Shown: one piece after another, positions 13,300 through 24,100 of the stretch
Numbering within the stretch: position 1 is the first letter of the stretch
Layout: each line of letters opens with the position of its first letter
Assembly (NCBI GenBank): GCA_018806985.1
Contig: JADANN010000440.1
Location: 682,001-746,000, forward strand
Reading direction: 5' to 3'
Length of the DNA stretch: 64,000 nt
DNA from: Angiostrongylus vasorum
Taxonomy: Eukaryota > Nematoda > Chromadorea > Rhabditida > Metastrongylidae
The notes under the pieces: generated by a model
Seen by the model: only the letters and a program-made list of their open reading frames with translations
The model's database searches: none
Told to the model about the DNA's origin: nothing
Program-made: the position numbers and the translations under genes

Positions 13300-13590
13300 C
13301 ACATGCCCAAAGGATGAAGGATAAAACATTCGGTGTTGATAAGTCTCTGAGGAGTACGTCATGCATCCGATTTCGTCCAGCACTGTTGCGATAGTCGCAT
13401 TGCGATGCCTGGCACAAACAATGATTTGCGGAGGATACATCAGATTAGTGTTGCTACCCTCCCAGATAATTTTGCTAGCAATTCTACCACCCCGAAGAGG
13501 TGAAAGGTTTGATGAACACGGGGTGAGAGGTCGAACCAACAACCAAATGTGTGTTCTTTGGTACCTCTAACCACTACGTTAGACGCCCCT
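13300..13590 (-). repeat. Degenerate family A-like SINE
   Basis: The left end GGATAAAACATTCGGTGTTG matches the SINE tail junction (GGATAAAGCTCTCGGCGTTG) in reverse orientation. The right end keeps GTTAGACGCCCC. The middle is strongly diverged. Confidence 0.45.
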
Positions 13591-13974
13591 TGGATATAAT
13601 TCAGAAAGCTTTACGTCGTACCTCCCAAGTAGTTAATTTAGTTGTGCGATGGCTATTTCAATGGCTTGTACTCCTTCACTTACTCTGTATCTTTAGTACA
13701 CGAAGTGTTGTGATGTCTCTTTCTCAGTGAACGAGATCTCCAGTTCATCAAACTGTTCCTTTTTGAGATGCGTTATATTATCTCCAGACTTTCTATTAAT
13801 CTCAGCATTGGTAGACAATTCACTGTTTCTCTTCAGTGAGAAAACCGTTATACCACTCTTGTGTTTGCTTATTGAACAAAACAATGAATTATGCGTTAGT
13901 ATTGCGTTTTAATCTTTTTGGAGGATTGCATAATTATTGTTTATTAATTGATAATCTGCTCTTCCCTACCAACG

Positions 13975-14340
13975 GTTTACCATCTCACCGTATCTACGAG
14001 GTGTTCCTGGGTGTCGGATTGCGATGTACAGCGGGGGATCCATCCCCTGGCAGGGTCTACCAAGCTGAGAAGGAGTCGGCGTTTTCATCAGGAAGCTTAT
14101 CTAAGAGTAAGCCAATACAAGAACCACCACCGTCCTGATATCAAAGTCGCATGGTGGCAAATCTAGCTCTGATCTACAAGGGCTGAGACTGCCTGTCGTG
14201 GTGAAGACCTGGGGCAGACTTTGACCAGGCTGACCTCGAGATTCCAGGGAACCACAATGGCTCAACCAGCAAATCTCCGATAAGTGGTGATTATGCTGGG
14301 TCCGCACAACCAGTGAGGACGAGCCATTCAAGTATCAAAT
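13975..14340 (-). repeat. Family C interspersed repeat, copy 1
   Basis: About 370 bases in reverse orientation. Hallmarks are AACGGTTTACCATCTCACCG on the left and GGACGAGCCATTCAAGTATC on the right. Seven copies are listed in this window. Confidence 0.8.
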
Positions 14341-14384
14341 ATCAAGTAACCCGCTCTTCGTGCCTTGTTTCATTGACAAGCTAA

Positions 14385-14560
14385 CACGAGGCTGTTGCCA
14401 ATATTTATTCGGCTAATGATTCGACGTTTTCGTTTTTCTCAGAGCCGATGCTCCGAATCTACTCCCACAGTCGTTTGTTTTCTCGATGTGGTGTCTTCGT
14501 CGTGTCGAGTCGGATCTTCTCTAGTGGAGCATCTCTCGAATGAGGCATACTCACCGACCG
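14385..14560 (-). repeat. Family D repeat with degraded CTGANGA motif, copy 2
   Basis: It shares GGCTGTTGCCAATATTTATT and the TTCGGCTAA..TTCGACG segment with copies at 15115 and 24425. On the minus strand the motif reads CTGAGAA, stem, GAATC, so the core is mutated here. Confidence 0.55.
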
Positions 14561-14984
14561 ATGCTCTTATATGCAGTATTGTTATTACTGATAAGGGTGT
14601 AACTTTGCGATGATAATTGTTCTTTTTTTATTAATTGAAAATCTGTCCTCGTTGTAGATTATGAATAGAGAATATTACCAAGGGGTCTAAATTTGTGGAC
14701 CCGCAAAAAAAAGGTTCCAAGTTGAGGTGGATTTGAATGACACAGTTGAATTACTCTGTTGTTGACCGATTTTCTGCTCATTTGAGCGAGTCGAACAAGT
14801 TAATCGGGGTCAACGACTTCGGCGAGTTGATCGGGTGCATCAAGTTGTACTGAGTTCTAACGAGTCCTTTCGTTCAGCCAAATCACAGTGTAGAAAATTG
14901 ATATTTTTTTAGAATTAAGGGGTGACATGTGTGACTTAACAGTTCACAATCAGTGTAAGAAACGTATAGATGGAAATTGTTGGT

Positions 14985-15025
14985 CGATGGCTGACATTTC
15001 GGCGATTTCGCCTTCCTCAGAGCAG
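14985..15025 (-). repeat. CTGANGA-stem-GAAA motif, copy 3
   Basis: On the minus strand it reads CTGAGGA, A, stem GGCG/CGCC with AAAT loop, then GAAATGTCAGCC. The stem is fully paired. Confidence 0.55.
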
Positions 15026-15093
15026 TGCTGTTATGAGTGGGACTCAGACTGTCCCACTCAGATTAGAGGGACAATATTGTTTAGATAGACAAT

Positions 15094-15549
15094 CTTTCAC
15101 TGATAAGCGAACGCGAAGCTGTTGCCAATATTTATTCGGCTAAAGTTTCGACGTCATCGTCTTCGTCAGAGCCGGTGGTCCGAGTCAGTGGTTCACAGTC
15201 CCTCGTCCTTTCGATGTGGTGACTTTGTTGTCGTATCAAGGCGAATCTTCTTCGGTGCGGCATCGCTCGAATGAGGTAACTTCACCCAATGATGCCCTTT
15301 TGTTTAGCACTGTTTGTGTTTATAAGATTGTCCATAATAACCTGTTTTTTTTCCGTAGAATCCTGTAGCAGTCGGTCTCAGATAAGCATGTATGTAGCCA
15401 AATAATATCATTGTAAACCGACTTCCACTTAACCTTTGGATGACTTATCAGTACTCTGAAGAAGGCATGACTCTGGGGAAGACGAAAACCTCCAAAACTT
15501 AGCCGAGTAAACGCTTTTTTCCAATCTCGTGTTCGCTTATCAGTGAAAG
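15094..15549. mobile_element. Small element bounded by 22-bp inverted repeats, with family D sequence
   Basis: The left end includes CTTTCACTGATAAGCGAACG. The right end is its reverse complement with one mismatch (15528-15549). The left half carries a family D motif on the minus strand (CTGACGA, A, stem GACG/CGTC with ATGA loop, GAAAC, about 15147-15177). The right half has a decayed counterpart on the + strand (near 15460-15510). It may be an inverted pair of Penelope-like-element fragments rather than a DNA-transposon MITE. Confidence 0.5.
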
Positions 15550-16474
15550 AATACATATTGAATAGTCATGCCGAGGTTAAAGGAATGTTGGATTTTGAAT
15601 TACTGTCTAGATAGATAATATTCTCTACGGTATAAAAAAATTCTGGTTAGAAGCTTTGTCGAGACCTACATGGCCTTTCGTGAAGGCGGTCCAGAACCAC
15701 ACAAGTAGTCGCGTATCTAAGTAATTAGTCATAAAGAGGAGAAGTTCTTCACGAGTTACGTGAACATTCTACTTATGTCTTATTCTAATGATAAACAAAC
15801 ATGAGGTCGTCACAAAAATGTTTTTTTAGTGGCTAGGCTTGGAACCCGTTCACCTTCTTCAGAACCACAATGATTCGGATGTCCACAGATAGTTACTCTA
15901 TGTGACTGACACTTTTTGGTAGCATTGAATCCAGTCGAGCCAAAAGGAACAAAGCACAACGAAATTCTGGCGATAGTTCGCAGAGGTGTCTAATTTCATC
16001 TCGCTAGTTAATATTCTTCTCATACCAGTGTCTTCCACTCTAGAAAGCATACAAAAAGGCATTCACCTCAACTTGAAAACCTATCGATTGTTACGATCTA
16101 GCTAACTGGTTCCCGGAACCGGTTTTTTTCTACAGCATCTAGTCAATGCGTCTATGTCGTGTTCCACTTTAGTGGATGACCTTGGCGCACAGTTCGCGAT
16201 GTTCGGTCGCCAACTGAAGTGCACCTATTGCGTTCCGCCCGTAGCCACCGAGGTTCGGTGCCTGTATCTGAATTCACCGACTCTCATAATCGAATTAGGG
16301 CTTTTATAAACTACAGCTGATTTCTTGGTTTTTTTCTATCTGTCACATTTCTCTAGTAGTGTAAAGTTTTCGCCTTTTAGCGCACTAAAGATTTTATCTC
16401 AATATCGTGTAAGCTGAACAATCTAAAGAAATACACATTGATTAATGTGCTACTTTTTGATTCACTGCCAATCA

Positions 16475-16780
16475 TTTCTTCATGGCAGGGTACTGTGCGA
16501 AATGCCGCCACATTGAAGCTAAAGTATCTGCAAAACTCCGAACCGCAGCTGTCTGCGTTACGGAACGAACGCGCTATTACCCTTTCTGGGGGCTAATACA
16601 TCCACCACCAGAGTATGTGGGTGCCATACCAGTTTCGAACCAGTGGCTACCCTTTCCGGGGGCTCATGTGTTACCAACTGGACAATCGAACTCCTTGTTT
16701 TGCCTTTTCCCAGTTCGTTTTTTACTCAAACGGTGCTATCAGCAATGACTCGTCAAAAAGAATGACATGGCGAAAAGAGC
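16475..16780 (-). repeat. Family B tRNA-like repeat, copy 1
   Basis: Reverse orientation. Hallmarks are ATGGCAGGGTACTGTGCGAA, GCAAAACTCCGAACCGCAG and GGAACGAACGCGCTATTACC. A second tRNA-like block with a TTTCGAACCAGTGG segment is joined at its right. Confidence 0.7.
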
Positions 16781-17213
16781 GTCGAAGCAAGTTACGCTGA
16801 GGCTGCAGTTCTTGGGGAAAAGAATCTGGTGTGGGGTATGAGTTTTGCAAATTTCTCCTCATAATTATAGTTATATATAAAGTATTCACAATGAGATTAT
16901 GTGGAAGTCGATTCATAAGTGCGTAGATTCTTTTAACTTTTTTCTTTCTTGCGAGAGGGTACTTTTCTCTAACTCTTCTTTAACCACAATTTCTTCAAAA
17001 ATTTTCTGAGGGAAATACTAACTACCTCATTTAGTTATTTAGCTTCTGTTCTGACAGCGTTTTTTACCAAGGAAAACAGTGTTTTCCCTAGTGTATCGTC
17101 CGGTGTTTCGAAGATATGATCATTTCTAACTGAAACATCAATTCGTTGTTCAAATCTTCTTTCTCAGTAATAACGAATAGTCATTTAATGTAGCAATGAA
17201 AGAATAAGTAAAA

Positions 17214-17490
17214 CGATAAAGCTCTCGGCGTTGATCAATCCCTGAGGGATGCTCCACGCATTCGACTTCATTAAGCATCGTTTGGAGGTGATTGAATGCA
17301 AATCTGGCCTTTACAATGACTCGCGGTGTTCTACCGATGTGTCTATCCAGTGCTTTCTATCTTCCCAGACAAGTCTGGTACTAATTCGCCAACGCCCGAG
17401 GAATGGAAGGCTTTGGTGGGCCGTGGGCGCAGGAATCGATTCCATGTGTGTTTTGAAGGCGCCTTCGACCACTGCGCCACACGCGCCCTA
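17214..17490 (-). repeat. Family A tRNA-like SINE, copy 2
   Basis: Reverse orientation: tail GATAAAGCTCTCGGCGTTGA at the left, tRNA-like head CACTGCGCCACACGCGCCC at the right. Confidence 0.85.
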
Positions 17491-17654
17491 ATATGAAAAA
17501 TATAGCAATACCATGTAACTTAATTATTTGTTTTAATTAATTAACAATATTGTAAAAATTATATCGTGTAATATTCTCCATTTTCAGCTAGAAATCCTCG
17601 TAAGACCTTTATTCGGTTGCGATTGGGATCAGTTTTTTTCGATTAAAATCTACG

Positions 17655-18055
17655 ATCTCTTAACGGTTTACTGCCTCGTCGTGGCTGGGAGGTGTTCCTG
17701 GGTGTCAGGCTGCAATGTACAGCAGAGGGGATTCGTCCCCCTAGTAGTAGGGTCTGCCGAGATTAGAAGGATTCCGGCGTTTCCATCAGGAAACTAGCCA
17801 AGAGTAAACCAATACAAGGATCAGTCACTGTCCTAGCACCAAGACTAGTCGCATGGTGGCAAATCTCCCTCTGATCTATAAATAGCGGCGGCTGCCTGTG
17901 GTGGTGACGACCTGCTGGAAGCTTTGGTCTGGTTGACTCGAGACTCCAAAGAAACACAGTGGCTAAGCCAGTAAAACTTCGAAAAGATTGAGATTTTGTT
18001 GGGGGCCCGCATAACCAATGAGGACGAGCCATCCAAGTATCCAAGTAACTAGTAC
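17655..18055 (-). repeat. Family C interspersed repeat, copy 2
   Basis: Reverse orientation. It carries ACGGTTTACTGCCTCGTCGT, GGCAGACC-region sequence and GGACGAGCCATCCAAGTATC. Confidence 0.8.
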
Positions 18056-18059
18056 GACC

Positions 18060-18920
18060 AACGATTGATTGACTCGAAGAGGATTATGTGCTCATCCTTT
18101 CTTATTTTTTTTCAACTACAATGCCTTTTTTAAAGTAATTTCTTCGCAAGCTTCAAATTTGTGGAAGTTTTCATATCTCTTGACAAATTCCCCTCACCTT
18201 CCACAAATTCTTCCAAAAATTTCTGAAATTCTTTTAAGCTTACAAACTTTTCCATTGGTAACTGATAATTTTACTATGTTTATGAAATCAGGAACGCTTC
18301 CGAAATACTTGGGAAAGTCCTACTTTCTTTCACTCTTTCATGTTCTCCTGTTTTAATTTTCTTTTCCACTTTTCATTGTTAATGGAATTCTGGACATATC
18401 GCAAAATGATCAAAGAAGGCTGTCGACCCTTAATGAAGCCATTCAGCTTCAGCTGAGAGACTACGAGCCTCGCTTTCTTTGCTCTTCTTTATCATTATTT
18501 CATTCCTTTTTCCTCATTTTTTTGTACTGTCAACCATAATTTATTCTTATTTTTTCGTATGCTGCGTTTGCTACTTGATTTTTTCATTATTTTCACATAA
18601 GTTTCTCTACCATTTCCACTTTTCCTTGACTTCTACTATGAAAAATATAAAAAATACAAATATAACCGCCTCGAGGTTGATTCGCGACAAATGGAGGAGA
18701 GGAGAAAAGTGAAACGATATTGATAAGGCTCCTGTTTTTCCTCCTCTACATATGAAACAAATGTAGGATTGTTCGGAACTTAGTGCAGGATTTCATCGTA
18801 TATTATTTAAGTGGTATTTGTCAGCTCGATATGGACTTTATTAGTCGAAATAAAAACTTTTAGAATCTACAGGTTATTGTCTATCATAATGCTAACTTTT
18901 TATTTACTGCCTTCTACAAG
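18060..18920. other. AT-rich intergenic stretch, nothing recognised
   Basis: Long pyrimidine-rich tracts (18085-18660) give open but low-complexity frames on the + strand. There is no splice-consistent exon and no family repeat that I recognise. Confidence 0.45.
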
Positions 18921-18924
18921 TTTT

Positions 18925-19200
18925 CACTGCAGGGTATTATTCGTGAAACAACCACAATAATGCTGAGATATTTGCAAAACTCGGACCGGACCGCAGGTGT
19001 CTGCGCTGGGAACGAACGCGCTATTACCCCTTTCCGAGGGCTAACGCGTTCACCAGCACACCATGCGATTCTAAGAATAAAAAAAATGACGCTCATCGTG
19101 TGGTGGTGAACGCGTTAACCACCGGAAAGAGTAATAGCGCGTTCGTTCCGCAGCGCAGAGATCTGCGGTCCGGAGTTTTGCAAATATCTCAGCATCATTG
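18925..19200. repeat. Inverted pair of family B repeats
   Basis: A minus-oriented copy (18925-19068) and a plus-oriented copy (19084-19205) lie about 15 bases apart. They share GCAAATATCTCAGCAT..ACTCCGG..GCGCTATTAC blocks in opposite orientation, so the DNA or its transcript could fold back over more than 100 bases. Confidence 0.7.
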
Positions 19201-19209
19201 TGGTTATTG

Positions 19210-20200
19210 TCTCTCACTTTTTTCCCAGTGGCATAGGGCTTTGGAATTCTAGGAGCAGCGAAGTCGTCGAAAGGAGTTTCGGCCTGTGCTTGGTTTTTGA
19301 AGCATTTCTCTCGCCAGAGGTTGTAAAAGTGACTGAGGAAGTGGTAGTCACAAGGCATGAGTATAGTTGATGAGGTCGAGTTACGTAACTCATCTCGTTC
19401 AACCACAGCAAAATCACTAGTACGAAGTGTGCGACCCGTCATCGTTCGAAATGATTAGCCCCTTTCTTTTGATCATTTCGAGGCACAGCCGTTAAAGTTT
19501 CTGATGCATTTCATTGGTTTGCGGGACGTAATTCTGCGCCTTAATTGTTTTATTCACGGTTGAGGAAACTATGATGGATCAAACTGGTTCTAGACCGTGA
19601 AACGTCCAGCATCACCTTCCTTTTTGTAATTTCCGCTTTGTGAGGTGCTGCGGAGCTTCAACATGGTCCAAGCACTGAGCCGATCATCCTCGATTTTCAT
19701 AAAAGATCCACTCCTCATCGCTCCTCACAACACGATCAACGGATAGGTCGTTGTGAGTGGGTAGAAGACAAGCCAACGATACCTCGAAACGGCGATGTCT
19801 TTGGTTGTCAATCAATTTATGTAGTATACATTTGCCGAGATTCTGCGGCTTTTCAAGTTTCGTTAGGTTCTCCGAAGCAGTTTATATGATAATATCGAGT
19901 TCTTCTGCAAGTTTTGAACATCTGTGCATGTGCTTGTTTCCAACAAGCCTTCAATTCACCATCATCAATAACAGAACGATTTACCCAACGGTTTCCATCT
20001 ACGACATCAAATTCGCCACGACGACATTTTTCCAAACCATTGTTGCATTTTTCCATCGACAACACTTTCTTGGCCCTACATTCTGTTGTTTCTAGCCCTT
20101 TAGCTGCATTACGTCTGAGTTTTAATTCGTAGCAGTAGATTTGTCGAGACTGCTGTTTTGGCACCTCAATTTCTAGCTTATGCAACTTGTCAAAAAACAT
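19210..20200 (-). pseudogene. Broken mariner-family transposase
   Basis: Read on the minus strand from 20200 to 19210. The N-terminal part shows YCYELKLRRNAAKG, then KCRRGEFDVVDGN and SVIDDGELKA, which is the mariner helix-turn-helix region. Around 19680-19750 comes DEEWIFYENRG, containing the second catalytic Asp region. The C-terminal part has CDYHFLSHFYNLWREKCFKN. Several frame breaks and stops separate the pieces, so no intact enzyme is encoded. Terminal inverted repeats were not identified. Family B repeats flank it on both sides. Confidence 0.75.
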
Positions 20201-20324
20201 TTTTAATCTATAATTCTATTACATAAAAGGAAAGTGCATAAACTGCGCCTTGACAATCTTACGTCAGATCAGGGCTCCTCGGATGAACCCCGTTGAAAGG
20301 TGGTTGCTGATGGTACTGATTGGT

Positions 20325-20475
20325 AGAACTAGCTGAGAGTCAGGCGAAACGAAGGACCCGCATGGTGTGATGGTGAACGCGTTAGCCCCCGGAAAGGGTA
20401 ATAGCGCGTTCGTTCCCCAATGCAGACAGCTGCGGTCGAGAGTTTTGCAAATATCTCAGTATTACAGAAGTAAAA
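20325..20475 (+). repeat. Family B tRNA-like repeat, copy 4
   Basis: It carries the family consensus: AACTAGCTGAGAGTCAGGCG, GGTGAACGCGTTAGCCCC, GCGCGTTCGTTCCCC and TTTTGCAAATATCTCAG. Confidence 0.8.
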
Positions 20476-21150
20476 AGTAGAATTCAGATAGAATTCAGCA
20501 AACAGCCGACCGGAATCGGGAGGTCATAGAACGGAACCTCCCGCCCATCTCAAGCAAACTAGAGCACCAAGGACTGCCAGTCACTTGCCTTTAGATCGAC
20601 CTGTTTTTACTTCTCTAGAAGTCTGCTTCCTGCACTGTTTAATATGCATGGCAAAATAGCTTTGCATCTAGTGAGTTCTATATTTCGCTATCCAAAAATT
20701 GTTTCTAAGTGTTCTTCTTGCAGCTACTCCTTTATTCGTTCTTTGCAGCGGTCTTTTCGCAGTTCCAGGATAGTAAGTCAATATCCCATAGATGAAAATA
20801 CTCAAGTTGATGTTCCCACTTTTTATTTTGTCGCATTGTCTTTGGAACGTTGTGGCTGTGCGTTTTTTGGGAATATCTCAACATCATTGCCGTTGTATTT
20901 CACATCATACCCAGCCATGGAAAATTATAGCAGGCAGCAAATGAAAAGTTAGCAATCTTACGTCACTCGAAAAAAACTCATTAAAATTATTTTCTGACCA
21001 ACCTAGTGGAGTACAGTACTTGGGTTTTTCATTACAACTTTCCTACAGGACAACCTTTTTATCCACTGGCGATGGAGTAAAAATTGTTGTGAATAGACTT
21101 CGTCAAAGAGAATACATATTTCCAATTTTCCACCTCAGTTTGTTCTTCAT

Positions 21151-21158
21151 CATTTCAG
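21151..21158 (+). promoter_or_regulatory. Acceptor-like site before the ATG, candidate trans-splice site
   Basis: CATTTCAG lies six bases before the ATG at 21165, preceded by a pyrimidine-rich stretch. In nematodes a 3' splice site in this position usually receives a spliced leader. An ordinary 5'-UTR intron is the alternative. Confidence 0.55.
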
Positions 21159-21164
21159 AAAAAG

Positions 21165-24100
21165 ATGCCGATTTCTGAGCTCGACCGACAGAAGATCGAG
21201 GAGCTTCGCAATCTGGTTAAGGAACATGTAAGCGGATTGATTCGGAGCGATTTCTGGCCGAGTAGATGGGAAATTCTCCCGAACGATGATCAGTCTGCGA
21301 TAATCTTACGATTACCACTGGTCCATTTTGTCGTAAACACCATGAAGCCCATTTTAAGGCAATATTTAATCAATAGGGACAACCAGCGAAATTCCTATTC
21401 TCTATAGATTTCACGTTTACAGCTAGTTTTTTAAAAAAGATTAAGAAAGAGAAGATTACGGTAGACTTTTCCACCATTCAAGAATCCATATGTTTGATTC
21501 TGATCTCTTTGTGCAAATCTTATGCAATATTTCTAGTTCAGCTCACTCCGTACTACGACACTGATTTCAATCTCCTTCGTTGGCTGAAAGGACATGATTA
21601 TAATTTGGATGTGATTAAGCCGAAATTGATTAACCATCTGATGACGCGCAAGTTAGACTGGGACCTTGATAATCTACCCGATAAACCAAGGAATCATCCA
21701 GTTCACAGTCACTGGAAGGTCAGCATTGAAATATTTCTATCTCAAGGTGACGTCTACAAAGTTAATTCTACTCTAAAAGTATTTGTTCAGAATGATTTGA
21801 GTATCAGGGATAATTATGGGCAAAATAAAGAGCAAAATAAATATTTACTTAAATACCTAGATGGCCCATAATCACAAATTATGCGCTCGCAGAACGACTC
21901 GTTGTTTTTGCTGGAAGCATTATCAAGATCGACTTTAGGTTTAAGCTCGGCTACGACATGTGAAGACCTGCCATATTCCTTTCTTTAGCTGGTAAAGGAT
22001 GAAAGGATAAAGCTCTCGGCGTTGATCAATCCCTTAGGGATGCGTCATGCATTCGACTTCATTAATTATCGTTGGAGGTGATTGAATGCATATCTGGCCT
22101 TTACAATGACTCGCGGTGGCCTAGCGATGTATCGAGCCAGTGCTGCTATCCTCCCAGACAAGTCCGGTACCACTTTACCCACCCCGGAGGGATGGAAGGC
22201 TTGGTGGACCATGGGAGCGGGGATCGATTCCACGTGTGTGTCTCAGTGGGGCCTCCAACCACTGCGCTACACATGCCCCTTAGCTGGTAGTTTAGAGTAT
22301 TTGTTTCTACAAACAAGAGATTACCGTTTTACAAGGTTTCTCACTCTTCAACACAGATAGTCACCATTTTTATGGATCAAAGGAGGGACGCTTCTAGTAT
22401 GGCAACGATTAATTTGATTAGCCAACGAATCCCCATCTTAATTGATACATGATGACATACCAAATCTAGGGTTTTACACATTTGCTTACTTCAATGGCTA
22501 TCCTTCAAGAGTCCAACGTGTAAGTGGTCATCCTAGGGTACGGCTACATTCTCGTGGAGTTCATTCTGCATTTCTTTTTCGTAAGTAGTCTCTTCTTCTC
22601 GTTATACAAATCATCCATCTTTGTTTCGCCATCGATATGTCTTTTTCTTGATCTCGAAGATGAGATAAATCTCGAAGATCAGGCCTTCCCATTCCAGCTA
22701 GATATTGCGTGTGCCACTTATATTTCGGAAGGAACCGTTCAAGGAGTCTGTGAATAGTGCGCAGTATTCTTGAAGTGGTTGAAGTATCGCAAAAGGTCTC
22801 TGGTGGATAACAGATCGCTGAAGGATGAAGAATCGAAGAGTTGAGCGCGGATTTTTTGAGACTTTTAATTGGTCTGCAACTTGGTTGTTTCCGATCTTTT
22901 TTTCCCGCCTCGTTAAGCTTATTGATCATCGTCTCTGCTTGATTGGTGCTTCCTTAAGAAAAAGACAATGTCTTCGGCGAAACGAAGGTTTCATGGGAAT
23001 TTTCCATCATTGCGATGCCTTTCTCATCCCAACCGAGTGACCTCATTATCCACTGAAGTGCGGCACTAAACAGCTTTGGTGATATTGTGTCACCTTTTCG
23101 AACCACTTTTCTTATGGGTATGGTAAGTGGTCGGTGGAAAAAGCCTTATTTTTTCTTTTCACTTCCGATGACAATCAAGTAGAGTTTTTTGCGACAGGTC
23201 CACTCCTAGTTAGATGAACGCTGATAGGATTGCTTTCGTTTCGGTGCTAGCAAACGTTTTTTTCATGGTCGAAAAAAGGTAAGGACTAGGGGGCCGATGA
23301 TATTGGTGACAGACTTCTAGGAACCGCAAAAAAGGGTTTGGATGTGGCCGATGCAGCAAAATACCTCTTTCAAAATCCTGCTTGCTCGAATGGTTGTGCC
23401 TCATTCAAGGTCATTGTATGCACGAACGGATAGTCCTTGTAAACAACCGATAGAGTACACTCAAACTAACATAACGGACGATGGTTACGAGGATTTCTTC
23501 CGTCATACCGCTTGGCCAGGATAACCGGGTGCGGGATTCTTCATTGGTCTGGGATCTCTCTTTATGACGGCAAGATATCATGTGGGTTGCAGGGAGTGCA
23601 TGCTAGTTGTGGCTCCAGCTATAAAAAAAGTCGGCGGTGATATCGCCGGGTCCTGTAGCTGTGCCTTTTCGCAACTCGTTACCTCAGAAATAAGAATTGA
23701 AAAAAAGGAGGTGGTTTTTTATCCAGCGAGATTTTAGGGTAGCGAATGGAGACAGTGGAACTGAAAGTGTTGGTGAAAAACTTCCATGACAGAAAGTTTC
23801 AATGGTCTTATTTTCATTCATCAGTGCTGACAGAGGAACCTTAAACTCCCACAAATCATGACGGCATTTCTTCAAACTGGTGCTTTTTTGTGCTTATATG
23901 TGTCGTACTCTTCCTTCTGTCTATACCGACATAAATCTTCTTGCAGTGGTCTTCTGCAACTGGAATTTAGTACTAGCCGTTTTAGCGTGGAGCACTAGAA
24001 TCAAGCTTCAGTTTGCTTCTCTTCTCGAACAACTTCTTAGTGGTAATGGAGATGCTGTCTAATCTCCTCGTTTGAGAGAATAATGCGAATTGGGCGCAAC

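Noticed and set aside
15320..15556. 78-codon minus-strand frame
   Set aside because: It lies within a repeat-bounded element with family D sequence, with no ATG context or splice sites to support a gene.
19757..20132. Plus-strand frames opposite the mariner remnant
   Set aside because: The minus strand carries recognisable mariner transposase blocks. The plus frames are their complement.
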